DNA of 64,000 nucleotides from Paenibacillus albus (GTDB lineage: Bacteria; Bacillota; Bacilli; Paenibacillales; Paenibacillaceae), in NCBI RefSeq assembly GCF_003952225.1, contig NZ_CP034437.1, forward strand, positions 2,494,501 to 2,558,500, read 5' to 3'. Each line of letters opens with the position of its first letter. The stretch's first letter is position 1. Position numbers and translations under genes: made by a program. The notes beneath the pieces were generated by a model. The model did not search any database. It worked only from the letters and a program-made list of their open reading frames with translations, and was not told where the DNA came from. Below, one piece after another: positions 36,198-44,713 of the stretch.

Positions 36198-37211
36198 CTA
36201 ATGGATAAGAACGAATTCTACAGTTACGTTTCCAGCATTATCTCTTACCTCGAGGCGTACATAGCTTGCGGCGTTGTTGTGTAGAGTATTGTACCATGTT
36301 GAGTCTCCGTTTTTCACTTGCGTACTAATGGAAGTGTTGGCAGGAAGGATGTTGATGTAACCAGAACCAGGTGTTTGAGCAGCTCCTTGTGAATATTTCA
36401 CTTCAGTGCCAGTGCTGGTGTACGAATTCAGGTAACCATCCCACAGTTTGTTTTTAATAATAGGTTGTCCTGTTGCTCTGTTAGCGTCAACGAAGTTAGT
36501 TCCAAATCCTGTGCCGTAGCGGACAACGACGTTTCCTGTGCTTAACGGGCCAAGATCAATAGCTTCATCTGTTTTGAAGGATAGGAGTACTTCTTGGCCT
36601 TCATAGCGTGCCGTAGCTTCGGAAATTACCGGTGCTTTCGTGTCAACGGTTGTTGGAGGAGAGAGAGGTGTGCTGTCCGATGGGAAGATATAAGGCGCTG
36701 TAAAAGCATTTACTCCTGAAGTGAACTCATTGTTACGCGCTTGTACAGCATCGATTACGATGTTGATTGTGCCACCTGCATTTTTGTAGAAATTATCGGC
36801 GCTTAGAGGCATGGTATACGTAATGTTCAGCGTTGCTGTTTGGCCAGCGGCGACACGCTTTGGAGCTTTATCGTAGGAAATTTGCAATGGAGACGAACCT
36901 TCAAATAATTTACCGCTTCTGGTACTTTGTGTAGCGGGACCGTTGACTCCGATATAGGCGTCTAAACTGCCATCATTCTTAATAGTAATTACTTTTGTAT
37001 CCGTATCTCCTGGTGCGAGGTTATCAAAGTTGAGCATCGTCTTTGCGACATTACCGCCAGAAAAATCGGAAATGTGGACGTTTCCGGATGCGAAGGAATT
37101 GCCGCTGTTTGTTACTTGATCGCTAAACAATGCGAAAGATCCTCCCGCTACCATAGTAGCGCCTAAAGCAGTAACAGCTGTTAATAGGACAAGCTTCGTT
37201 TTGATACTCAT
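36198..37211 (-). CDS. TasA/camelysin-family secreted matrix protein
   Basis: 337 residues. The signal peptide (about 1-27) ends GGSFALFSD, the pattern of substrates cleaved by SipW. Residues 30-190 match the TasA/camelysin beta-sandwich (LFSDQVTNSGNSFASGN, NLAPGDTDTKVITIKNDGSLDAYI, PLSADN). The C-terminal ~130 residues (TVDTKAPVISEA to VRLEVRDNAGNVT) look like an extra Ig-like domain; Bacillus TasA, of about 260 residues, lacks it. It probably forms extracellular fibres. Start at 37211 behind GGGAGG. Confidence 0.85.
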   Translation of the reverse strand: MSIKTKLVLLTAVTALGATMVAGGSFALFSDQVTNSGNSFASGNVHISDFSGGNVAKTMLNFDNLAPGDTDTKVITIKNDGSLDAYIGVNGPATQSTRSGKLFEGSSPLQISYDKAPKRVAAGQTATLNITYTMPLSADNFYKNAGGTINIVIDAVQARNNEFTSGVNAFTAPYIFPSDSTPLSPPTTVDTKAPVISEATARYEGQEVLLSFKTDEAIDLGPLSTGNVVVRYGTGFGTNFVDANRATGQPIIKNKLWDGYLNSYTSTGTEVKYSQGAAQTPGSGYINILPANTSISTQVKNGDSTWYNTLHNNAASYVRLEVRDNAGNVTVEFVLIH

Positions 37212-37302
37212 ACAAGAATGCCTCCCATAATTTTTTTCCCTTGTAGGGTTATATTTGAGACCTTCCTTAGCTGCTGCCAGAAAGGTGACAAAACGGAAGT
37301 GG

Positions 37303-37878
37303 TTAAGTGCTGATTGTGGATTCCTTCGCTTTCGCGTTCTTCTCAAGCTTTAAGATTTCGCGAATCACTTCAATTATGGATAGAAGCATGAGCAGAAGAC
37401 CTGGGATGATGAGAAGCAAGGCGAGTCCGAGTTTTGTTTTCAAAAATTCGATGTAGTAGCCAAGATAGGGGATTGTCAGATTACTGTAGCGGGCTATAAT
37501 AGCCGATGCTTGTACCGGCGATGAATCGGCCGAGTCATTGGCGTCGCCTTTCGTCACATATTCAGCGGTTCCGCCTGTGTTATGGATTTCATGAATCCGA
37601 TGCGTAATGAGGGTGTCCGGCGAATCCGGTGCTTGGAAGGTAACGACGTCACCAACCTTCAAGGTTTCGTTAGCAGCATAAGGCTTCGTAATGATGATAG
37701 ATCCTGTATGGATCTTCGGCTCCATGGAGCCTGACAGGACGACATACATCTGATGGCCGAACATTTGAGGCGGCCCGCCTGCATGCCGAGAGGAAATGGC
37801 AAAAATCAGTGTAATGGCTAACAGTAGGCCTAGAAGTACGGTGATCATCCGATTGAACCATTTTAAACTTGTGCGCAT
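37303..37878 (-). CDS. sipW: Signal peptidase I, SipW (ER) type
   Basis: 191 residues with membrane helices at about 8-28 and 155-178. The catalytic Ser51 lies in LSGSMEP; the ER-type enzymes use His in place of Lys, seen as His93 in ITHRIHEI. It removes the signal peptide of the TasA-like protein encoded 91 bases downstream. The ATG at 37878 is best placed after AAGGAG, though with a rather long 13-base spacer; the frame remains open 75 bases further upstream. Confidence 0.92.
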   Translation of the reverse strand: MRTSLKWFNRMITVLLGLLLAITLIFAISSRHAGGPPQMFGHQMYVVLSGSMEPKIHTGSIIITKPYAANETLKVGDVVTFQAPDSPDTLITHRIHEIHNTGGTAEYVTKGDANDSADSSPVQASAIIARYSNLTIPYLGYYIEFLKTKLGLALLLIIPGLLLMLLSIIEVIREILKLEKNAKAKESTIST

Positions 37879-37945
37879 GATAGGTTTCGCTCTCCTTTTC
37901 AGAGTCATTGGTGAAGGATACATGTTGCAGTTTCTAACTGGTGTC

Positions 37946-38099
37946 GTTCTCAATTAAGAACTACTTGAGATGACTTTACTAAAAGCGTTCGCAATTGTAA
38001 ATGTTGGAAATCGACCGAATTTCGTTATTTTGTTCTTTAAAAGAAACAATATCGTTCTTTATAGCGTATTATCTCTTGTTTTCTCTTGATTTGTTCTTT
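37946..38099. promoter_or_regulatory. Cluster of GTTCTTT heptamers upstream of sipW (SinR-like)
   Basis: Three exact GTTCTTT copies at 38032-38038, 38054-38060 and 38093-38099, plus an inverted pair GTTCT-CAATTA-AGAAC at 37946-37961 and an AGAAC at 38104-38108. Bacillus SinR binds GTTCTYT repeats in the matrix-operon promoters. The same relation to a sipW-tasA type operon here suggests a SinR-type repressor. No sinR gene lies in the window. Confidence 0.65.
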
Positions 38100-38168
38100 A
38101 TGTAGAACGAATGGATGCTGAGGCGGCTCAAGGACAAGATAGGATGGTTGTTTTAGCTAGCTAACCAA

Positions 38169-38211
38169 ACAAAAAAAAGATCGTATCCCCTGAAGGATAC
38201 GATCTTGTCTT
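38169..38211 (-). terminator. Terminator of spoVR
   Basis: AAGATCGTATCC / GGATACGATCTT perfect 12-bp hairpin; on the minus strand it is followed by a long T-run. Confidence 0.9.
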
Positions 38212-38217
38212 CTATGA

Positions 38218-39663
38218 CTAGATAAACTTTCGGCTTGTTTTCTTACCATCGCAGCTAAAAACGATTCGTTTGTCCTCGACGATGGTTTCCAGATGAACGG
38301 ATTTGCCCCAGAGCTGCACGACATGAGGGAGCGTACGCTCTACATATTTCAGATCTAGCTCCACGCCTTCGTACTTGTGGAACAGGAACATCTCGCCGAC
38401 GCGGTTGAAATCGCCGTCTACGACGACGATGCTTGGGAAGCCGCCGTTGACACGCGAGAACACGAGCTGCTGACGCACGGATTCCCATGCTTTATCAGTG
38501 ATTTTCCATTCTGCGCCTTTCTTCTCGAAGACGTAGAGGTCAAGGTCGTCGACGAGCTTCTTCGTCAAGTAATTGCGCAGGAATGAGATGTCGGAGTCGA
38601 ACTCACGCACCTCGAACATTTTCTCACGGCCCATCCCCGGCTTGCGTCCTTGGCGATCCATTTCTTCGCGAGTTGGATGATCCCATCGGCGCTCGATATC
38701 TTCGAAGATCTTCAATCCGAGATAGTAAGGATTCAGCGAGTGCCTGGATGGCTGCACAACGGATGAATTGAGCTTCGCGAACTCGATCGTTTCCTCGCTC
38801 GTTAGATCGAGCTCCCTCATTATCCGCTGATGCCAGTAGGAAGCCCAGCCTTCGTTCATAATCTTCGTCTCGATCTGCGGCCAGAAGTAGAGCATCTCAT
38901 CCCGCAGCATCGACATAATGTCCCGCTGCCAATCCTGCAAATTCGGTGAATACTCCTCGATGAACCAGATCAGATCCTTCTCGGGCTGCGGTGGAAACTT
39001 CTTCGGATCGGAGCTGTTTCTTGCCGCGCTATTGGCTTGCTCCTTCTCCTCGTGATCGAGATTCCACAGGTCATCATACTGCGATTGGCGAGGTGTCTTA
39101 ATGATTTGATTTTCCTTATTCAGCAGCTCGATATACTGTGATTTATCAAGCTTGTAGGGCCGGATTATCGTCGAATCGACATGCTCCTGAATGGCCAGAA
39201 CAGCATCGATGAACTTCTCGACCTCATCGGTGCCATATTCCATCTCGTATTGGCTGACCCGCTCAGCAGTAGCCGACATGCTCTCTACCATGTTCCGGTT
39301 CGTTGCGCTGAACCTGGCATTGTTTTTAAAGAAGTCGCAGTGAGCAAGCACGTGAGCGACGATCAATTTATTCTGGACGAGCGAGTTGCCGTCTAGCAGG
39401 AAGGCATAGCAAGGGTTCGAGTTGATGACGAGCTCATAAATTTTGCTAAGGCCAAAATCATATTGCATCTTCATCTTATTGAAAGTTTTACCAAATGACC
39501 AATGGCTGAACCTCGTCGGCATGCCGTAAGCGCCGAAGGTATAGATGATATCGGCTGGGCATATTTCATACCGCATCGGGTAGAAATCGAGGCCGAATCC
39601 TTGGGCGATCTCCGTTATCTCATCAATAGCTCGTTCGAGCGCTTTGATCTCATCCTGGTGCAA
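38218..39663 (-). CDS. spoVR: SpoVR family protein
   Basis: 481 residues, close to the family norm (~470). Seen: [52 protein letters not shown] and [17 protein letters not shown]. In Bacillus it takes part in spore cortex formation; the biochemical role is unknown, and it co-occurs with PrkA and YhbH/YeaH. I take TTG at 39663 as start because AAGGGGGAAA lies just before it and the following residues begin the family domain; the open frame runs 231 bases further without support. Confidence 0.92.
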   Translation of the reverse strand: MHQDEIKALERAIDEITEIAQGFGLDFYPMRYEICPADIIYTFGAYGMPTRFSHWSFGKTFNKMKMQYDFGLSKIYELVINSNPCYAFLLDGNSLVQNKLIVAHVLAHCDFFKNNARFSATNRNMVESMSATAERVSQYEMEYGTDEVEKFIDAVLAIQEHVDSTIIRPYKLDKSQYIELLNKENQIIKTPRQSQYDDLWNLDHEEKEQANSAARNSSDPKKFPPQPEKDLIWFIEEYSPNLQDWQRDIMSMLRDEMLYFWPQIETKIMNEGWASYWHQRIMRELDLTSEETIEFAKLNSSVVQPSRHSLNPYYLGLKIFEDIERRWDHPTREEMDRQGRKPGMGREKMFEVREFDSDISFLRNYLTKKLVDDLDLYVFEKKGAEWKITDKAWESVRQQLVFSRVNGGFPSIVVVDGDFNRVGEMFLFHKYEGVELDLKYVERTLPHVVQLWGKSVHLETIVEDKRIVFSCDGKKTSRKFI

Positions 39664-39703
39664 ATTCGTTTCCCCCTTGTCGTGCAATTGTGCTTCATAG
39701 CTA

Positions 39704-39733
39704 TATGTATGGGGACGAAAGTGACGATATGAA
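39704..39733 (-). promoter_or_regulatory. Possible sigma-E-like promoter of spoVR
   Basis: On the minus strand TTCATATC (39733-39726), 14 bases, CATACATA (39711-39704). The -10 resembles the sigma-E CATANNNT form. Weak, by eye only. Confidence 0.3.
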
Positions 39734-39922
39734 CGTTTTTTGACCTGATAGAATTGATAAGTTTCACTTGTTATCATTCTATAATGTCTCCGCGAAACGT
39801 AAGCTTTTGCCGAAAGGGCGGCGACAGTTGTTTTCGCTTGGGCAACGGAAATGCTAGATGAATATTTAACCAAGCCATGATATGATTGGTTCAATAGAAC
39901 TAGTAGATGTGAGGGTGGAACT

Positions 39923-40318
39923 ATGTCCAGAGAGCTATCTGTCGCCCACTGCCCAAGCTGTGGCCATGTATTTCAGAAAAATTTGCGTAATATGTGCTCG
40001 GACTGTTCAGCGGCGGAGGATGCAGAATTGAACACACTTGAACAAACGCTCAGACGCAGCCGGCATCTGACGAATGAGCAGCTCTCCGAAGCTGCCGCGG
40101 TCAGTGTTTCCCGAATTCGTTCGCTGATTCGCCGCGGAAAGCTGAAGCTGTACGATTACCCGAACTTAGCCGATGCATGTGATCTGTGCGAATCGCCTGT
40201 GCGTCAAGGCAAGCTATGCACGAAATGCGTGAGCCGGCTTAAAGGTGATATTGCGAAAGATCTGGAACAGAGAAGCCAGAAGAAAGAGCATGTGTTCCTA
40301 TCAAAGTATAGACGTTAG
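39923..40318 (+). CDS. YvyF-like zinc-ribbon regulatory protein
   Basis: 131 residues. An N-terminal ribbon (CPSCGHVF...CSDC), a central helix-turn-helix-like segment ([26 protein letters not shown]) and a C-terminal knuckle (CDLCESP...CTKC). This resembles YvyF (TIGR03826) from flagellar operons, but no flagellar genes are near. GAGGGTGG precedes the start. Its last four bases overlap the end of the convergent ankyrin gene. Confidence 0.75.
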   Translation: MSRELSVAHCPSCGHVFQKNLRNMCSDCSAAEDAELNTLEQTLRRSRHLTNEQLSEAAAVSVSRIRSLIRRGKLKLYDYPNLADACDLCESPVRQGKLCTKCVSRLKGDIAKDLEQRSQKKEHVFLSKYRR

Positions 40319-40908
40319 AGCCGCGCGCCAGCGTGTTCCAGCAATGCCGCAATCTCGTTGAATCGTCTGCGCTTCGCATGCCGGAGCGGGGTAACGCCTT
40401 CCTTGTCGGGGATATTCACATCCGCGCCGTGCTCAATGAGCAGCTTCGCAACTTCGATATGATTCGGGCTGTTGTTCCCAAGCACGATGACTTCCATGAG
40501 TGCCGTCCAGCCGAGGTTGTTAATATGATTGACGTTAATATCGCTGCTTGTCAGCAGTTCGCGCACGACATCAACATAGCCGTGCTCCGAGGCAGGGATG
40601 AGCGCAACGCCGCCGTAACGGTTCCGAATCCGCGTGTTCGCACCTGCAGCGAGCAGCAGCTTGACGATTTCCAAGTGACCTTCCGCGCCAGCGTATAAGA
40701 ATGGGTTGTCGAGTATATGATCCTGTTTGTGAATGTCAGCGCCAGCATCGATCAATAATTTGGCGATAGCCGGATTGTTCGCGTGGGTTGCGGCGAGCAG
40801 CGGCGTACGGCCGCGCTCATCCGCAGCGTTAATATCAGCGCCGGCATCAATCAGTGCTTGAACGGCGTCGGCATCGCGACGGGCAATGGCCTGAAAGAAG
40901 TTGTTCAT
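40315..40908 (-). CDS. Ankyrin repeat protein
   Basis: 197 residues: five or six ankyrin repeats of about 33 residues (for example DAGADINAADERGRTPLLAA, EHGADVNIPDKEGVTPLRHA). No signal peptide or other domain, so a cytoplasmic protein-protein adaptor. Convergent, overlapping by 4 bases with the YvyF-like gene; AAGGAGG lies 13 bases before the ATG. Confidence 0.9.
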   Translation of the reverse strand: MNNFFQAIARRDADAVQALIDAGADINAADERGRTPLLAATHANNPAIAKLLIDAGADIHKQDHILDNPFLYAGAEGHLEIVKLLLAAGANTRIRNRYGGVALIPASEHGYVDVVRELLTSSDINVNHINNLGWTALMEVIVLGNNSPNHIEVAKLLIEHGADVNIPDKEGVTPLRHAKRRRFNEIAALLEHAGARL

Positions 40909-41071
40909 AAGTCGATGATAGCCTCCTTGTATGGATAAACTTGGATTCCATTATACGATGCGCTCCGCAATCGGAACAATGGGCTACAGAAATAGGCGAA
41001 AGCTGCAGTTGCGTATCGAGCGAGGCATATGGTAATGTAAACGTAACTAATGAGAAGGAGGTGAAGGTAGG

Positions 41072-41215
41072 ATGAATGCAGAGAAGGTGAACGACCGTGT
41101 TAGCCAGCTTCCAATTGCGATGGCTGGCATCGTGCATGCTTTTGGACCTAACGGGATCAGTCTGTCCAAAAACACGAATACGGTTTCACCACTCATGCGA
41201 AGACGCCTACCTTAG
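41072..41215 (+). CDS. 47-residue leader peptide of the ABC-F gene
   Basis: AAGGAGGTGA (41055-41064) sits ideally before ATG 41072. The peptide begins MNAEKVNDRVSQLPIAMAGI and ends SPLMRRRLP. The Arg-rich end resembles the +x+ (Arg-x-Arg) stalling motif of macrolide-responsive leaders. The stop is 22 bases before a terminator hairpin that stands in front of an ABC-F gene. This is the layout of ribosome-mediated attenuation. The peptide's role is inferred. Confidence 0.68.
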   Translation: MNAEKVNDRVSQLPIAMAGIVHAFGPNGISLSKNTNTVSPLMRRRLP

Positions 41216-41236
41216 ACCTCGATCGGTTTTTTACCG

Positions 41237-41273
41237 AAGAGCCTCGGGCCATTTGCCTGCGGCTCTTTTTTGC
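41237..41273 (+). terminator. Attenuator-type terminator before the ABC-F gene
   Basis: AGAGCC...GGC / GCC...GGCTCT hairpin followed by TTTTTT, between the leader ORF and the ABC-F ribosome site (41330-41335). Confidence 0.83.
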
Positions 41274-41339
41274 GTACCTATAATTAGGGATCGGGCTAAG
41301 GGGAGGCTGTGCTTCCGAATATATTAGGAGGATTCCATC

Positions 41340-43268
41340 ATGATTATTGTAAATGGCGGCCATATAAAGAAATATTACGGGGCGAACCTCGTTCTCGAAG
41401 ACGTGACATTTGAAGTGCAAGAGAAGGAACGAATCGGACTTGTCGGCCGCAATGGCAGCGGCAAATCAACGCTTATCTCGCTGATTGCCAAGCTCTCGAA
41501 GCCGGACGAGGGCATGCTCACCATTCGCAAAGAGCTGCGTATCGGTTATTTGGCGCAAATACCAGCCCATTGGGATGACGGGTCGGTATACGACGTACTG
41601 GCATCGAGCTGCAAGGAGCTGCTTGCGTGCAAGGCACGTATGACGGAGCTGGAACAGCAGATGTCCGATCCTGGTACGGCGGGAGATCCACAGCATCTCG
41701 AGCGGCTGCTTGCCGACTATGCGAAGCTGCAGGAACGGTTCCAGACCGAGGGCGGTTACGAGCTTGATGCAAGAATTGATACGGTAGCGAACGGGCTGCA
41801 GATTCCGAAGGCGATGTATGAACGCAGCTATGCGTCGCTGTCGGGCGGTGAGAAGACGAAGATCGGGCTAGCAGCGCTGCTGATCAGCAAGCCGGAGCTA
41901 CTGCTGCTCGACGAGCCGACGAACCATCTGGATTTGCAGAGCGTCGCATGGCTGGAGTCGTATTTGAACAGTTACGATGGCGCATTCTTAGTCGTCTCGC
42001 ACGACCGGGCATTCCTCGACAATGTCGTCAGCAAAATCATCGAGCTGGAGGATGGCGAAGCGCTGAGCTATCATGCCAATTACAGCGGCTATGTGCGAGA
42101 GAAGGAAGAGCGGCTGCTGCAGCAATTTGCCCAATATCAAGAGCAGCAGAAGCAGATCAAGAAGATGAAGGAATCGATTAAGCAGCTGACGGAGTGGGGA
42201 CGCAATAGCGGTAACGAGAAGTTCTTCCGACGGGCGGCTTCGATGCAGAAGGCGCTGGATCGAATGGAGAAGGTGAAGCGGCCTGTGCTTGATCCGAAGA
42301 GCGCTGAGTTCCAGCTGAAGCCGGAAGATCGCTCGGGGAAACGGGTTGTAACGATGACAAGCGTGAGCAAGCGGTACGGCGCTAAAGAGCTGCTGAATGA
42401 AGCGAGTGGCCTGCTGCTGTACGGCGACAAGATTATGCTGCTCGGTCGTAACGGCACAGGGAAGTCGACGCTGTTCAAAATGATTACAGGGGAAGAGTCG
42501 CCCGATGACGGTTCGATTGAAATAGGCGCGCGGGTCGAGATCGGCTACTTAGCGCAGGAGGAGTATCCGGCGGACGTTAAGAAGAGCGTGCTCACTTACT
42601 TCCGAGAACAAGCAGCAATGGAGGAAGGAGAAGCGCGTTCTCATTTGGCTAGGTATCTGTTCTATGGGGCTGATGTGTTTAAAGGTGTAAGTCAGCTGTC
42701 TGGCGGCGAGTGGACGCGTCTGCGGCTTGCGCTTCTTATTCTGAAGAAGCCGAATCTGCTTCTTCTCGATGAGCCGACGAACCATATGGATATTGCGGCC
42801 AGGGAAGCGCTCGAGGAGGCGTTGGAGGATTTTCCAGGTACGATACTCGCGATCTCGCATGACCGCTACTTCATAAATAAGCTGGCGAGTCAAATTTGGG
42901 AGCTGCGGAGCGGCGGCATTCATGTTTACCAAGGCAGCTATGATGATTATGCTGCGAAGCGGGATCGGCAGCTTGCCGCAGAGAGTGCCTTAGCGGCTGC
43001 TGTTGCTGCAAAGCCTGCTGCGAAACCGCAATCCGTCACGGCGCAGGCTTCCGACAAGCAATCGATCAAGCCAGCGGCTTCAGCTGTGGACGGAGCGAAG
43101 CTGGAAGCTCGCATTGAGCTGGCTGAGAAGGAGCTCGCCCTACTTGATGCGGAGCTCATGGAACAAGCGCTGCAGGCGAATACGGAGGAGCTTGCGAAGC
43201 GGTGGGCGTATAGAGAAGAGCTGCAGCAGCGACTGAATGAACTGTATGAGTGCTGGACGAATTGGTAG
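41340..43268 (+). CDS. ABC-F family ATPase (ribosome-associated)
   Basis: 642 residues. Two ABC domains: Walker A GRNGSGKST (about 36-44) with signature LSGGEKTK, and GRNGTGKST (about 367-375) with LSGGEWTR. Both Walker B motifs read LLLDEPTNH. A ~75-residue charged linker (IKQLTEWGRNSGNEKFFRRA) lies between them, as in ABC-F proteins. The C-terminus has an Ala/Lys-rich hinge (about 548-585) and a coiled coil (585-640). There is no membrane domain. It may be an antibiotic-resistance (target-protecting) or a housekeeping (YdiF-like) ABC-F; the inducible-looking leader favours the former. AGGAGG precedes the ATG. Confidence 0.92.
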   Translation: MIIVNGGHIKKYYGANLVLEDVTFEVQEKERIGLVGRNGSGKSTLISLIAKLSKPDEGMLTIRKELRIGYLAQIPAHWDDGSVYDVLASSCKELLACKARMTELEQQMSDPGTAGDPQHLERLLADYAKLQERFQTEGGYELDARIDTVANGLQIPKAMYERSYASLSGGEKTKIGLAALLISKPELLLLDEPTNHLDLQSVAWLESYLNSYDGAFLVVSHDRAFLDNVVSKIIELEDGEALSYHANYSGYVREKEERLLQQFAQYQEQQKQIKKMKESIKQLTEWGRNSGNEKFFRRAASMQKALDRMEKVKRPVLDPKSAEFQLKPEDRSGKRVVTMTSVSKRYGAKELLNEASGLLLYGDKIMLLGRNGTGKSTLFKMITGEESPDDGSIEIGARVEIGYLAQEEYPADVKKSVLTYFREQAAMEEGEARSHLARYLFYGADVFKGVSQLSGGEWTRLRLALLILKKPNLLLLDEPTNHMDIAAREALEEALEDFPGTILAISHDRYFINKLASQIWELRSGGIHVYQGSYDDYAAKRDRQLAAESALAAAVAAKPAAKPQSVTAQASDKQSIKPAASAVDGAKLEARIELAEKELALLDAELMEQALQANTEELAKRWAYREELQQRLNELYECWTNW

Positions 43269-43390
43269 CGTCGAATTATGCAAAAATTACTGGTAGTTTG
43301 TATATGGCAATGTGATATAGTTAGAGGGAAAAATGACTATATTTACCTTTAAAGTATCAAACTATAACCAGGGGAGTCGATATTGCAGCA

Positions 43391-44644
43391 ATGCTGTCCA
43401 TTTTGGTACATGAATTTCATGGATTGCTCTACATTTTAACGGCATGTATGTTGATCCTCATCGTAAAGCCGAGAGCGCTGGTTAAGGCGAAGCACAGAGG
43501 TCTGCTGTTCATCGTGATATTCGTGCTGCTAAGTATTTGTTACATGCTTATGGAGACGACGGAGCCACTCGTGTTCGCTTTGTATCTGATCCCCATTCTG
43601 ACCGCCCTTGGAGCAATGTTTGAAGGGTGGTTGGCAGGTGCGGTTGCTTGGGCTGCTTTCCTTGTATGCGGTTATTGGATCGTAGGGACAGAGCCCATCG
43701 CCACGGTTGTAGGCACTTCCTTACTCCTGCTGCTCGGCATTCTGTTCCATCACAAGTGGCTTCGCACGTGTGAGCTCAGCCAGCTGATGTATAAGGCGCT
43801 GCTGCTTATCTCCATCTACGTAGCTGTCTATGTTGGCATCTACTATGAGCAAGGTTATGAGGTTAAACTCAGCGAGCTGGCTGTAATATTAGCGGGAACG
43901 TACCTTTCGACGGCGCTGGTGTTCTTCACTTACTTTCAAGTGAGGAATCATGAACGGATGCAGGAGGAGCTGTATAACGCTGAGAAATACCAGATGATCG
44001 GTCAGCTCGCCGCTTCCATCTCGCATGAAATACGCAATCCGTTAACGACGACGCGTGGATTTCTTCAGATGATGGGCAAACCGAATATTAACACCGAAGC
44101 ATTGGAGCGCTATCGAGCGCATGCGATCGAAGGCATCGAACACGCGAATGCCATTATTACCGACTATTTGAACTATGCGAAGCCATCGATTGAGGATGCG
44201 CGTCCGATTGATGTCAAAGCAGAAATTAATGCGCTGATCCCTTGGATTTCACCGCTATCTGTCATGTCGACCATCGAAATAAAGATTATCCATGAGCAGG
44301 AAGCCAGCTGCTACATTATGGGGGAGCCGAAGAAGTTTCAGCAGTGTCTGCTCAACTTGATTAAGAATGCGATCGAGGCGATGCCCGGCGGCGGCGTGCT
44401 CACCATTACGACACGGGTTGACCAAGCGAATGTATATATTCAGATTGCCGATACCGGCATCGGCATGAACAAGCTGCAGCTGAAGCGTATCGGGATGCCC
44501 TTCTTCACGACGAAGGAAAAAGGAACGGGGCTCGGCCTCATGGTCGTTGTCAGCCTCGTCAAAGTGATGGGCGGTCAGATCGTGTTCAACAGTAAAACGG
44601 GAAAAGGCACGATTTGTGAAATTCGTTATGCTCTCTACGGATGA
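43391..44644 (+). CDS. KinB-like sensor histidine kinase
   Basis: 417 residues: about six hydrophobic helices (1-190), then HisKA with AASISHEIRNPLT (His212) and HATPase_c with DTGIGM and GTGLGLMVV. There is no extracellular sensor domain. This is the architecture of Bacillus KinB, a kinase that feeds phosphate into the Spo0A phosphorelay. No response regulator lies adjacent, as expected for a phosphorelay kinase. GGGGAG precedes the ATG with a longish spacer. Confidence 0.82.
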   Translation: MLSILVHEFHGLLYILTACMLILIVKPRALVKAKHRGLLFIVIFVLLSICYMLMETTEPLVFALYLIPILTALGAMFEGWLAGAVAWAAFLVCGYWIVGTEPIATVVGTSLLLLLGILFHHKWLRTCELSQLMYKALLLISIYVAVYVGIYYEQGYEVKLSELAVILAGTYLSTALVFFTYFQVRNHERMQEELYNAEKYQMIGQLAASISHEIRNPLTTTRGFLQMMGKPNINTEALERYRAHAIEGIEHANAIITDYLNYAKPSIEDARPIDVKAEINALIPWISPLSVMSTIEIKIIHEQEASCYIMGEPKKFQQCLLNLIKNAIEAMPGGGVLTITTRVDQANVYIQIADTGIGMNKLQLKRIGMPFFTTKEKGTGLGLMVVVSLVKVMGGQIVFNSKTGKGTICEIRYALYG

Positions 44645-44656
44645 TAATGATACAGC

Positions 44657-44695
44657 AAAAAAGCACCGCCTCATTGAATCGAGGCGGTGCTTTTC
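44657..44695. terminator. Bidirectional terminator between kinase and ltaS
   Basis: AAAAGCACCGCCTC / GAGGCGGTGCTTTT with A- and T-tracts on both sides. Confidence 0.92.
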
Positions 44696-44713
44696 GTTTG
44701 TCCTACGCTACGC

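Noticed and set aside
36048-36284. 78-codon plus-strand open frame
   Set aside because: It runs across a terminator and into the 3' end of the TasA-like gene; no ribosome site.
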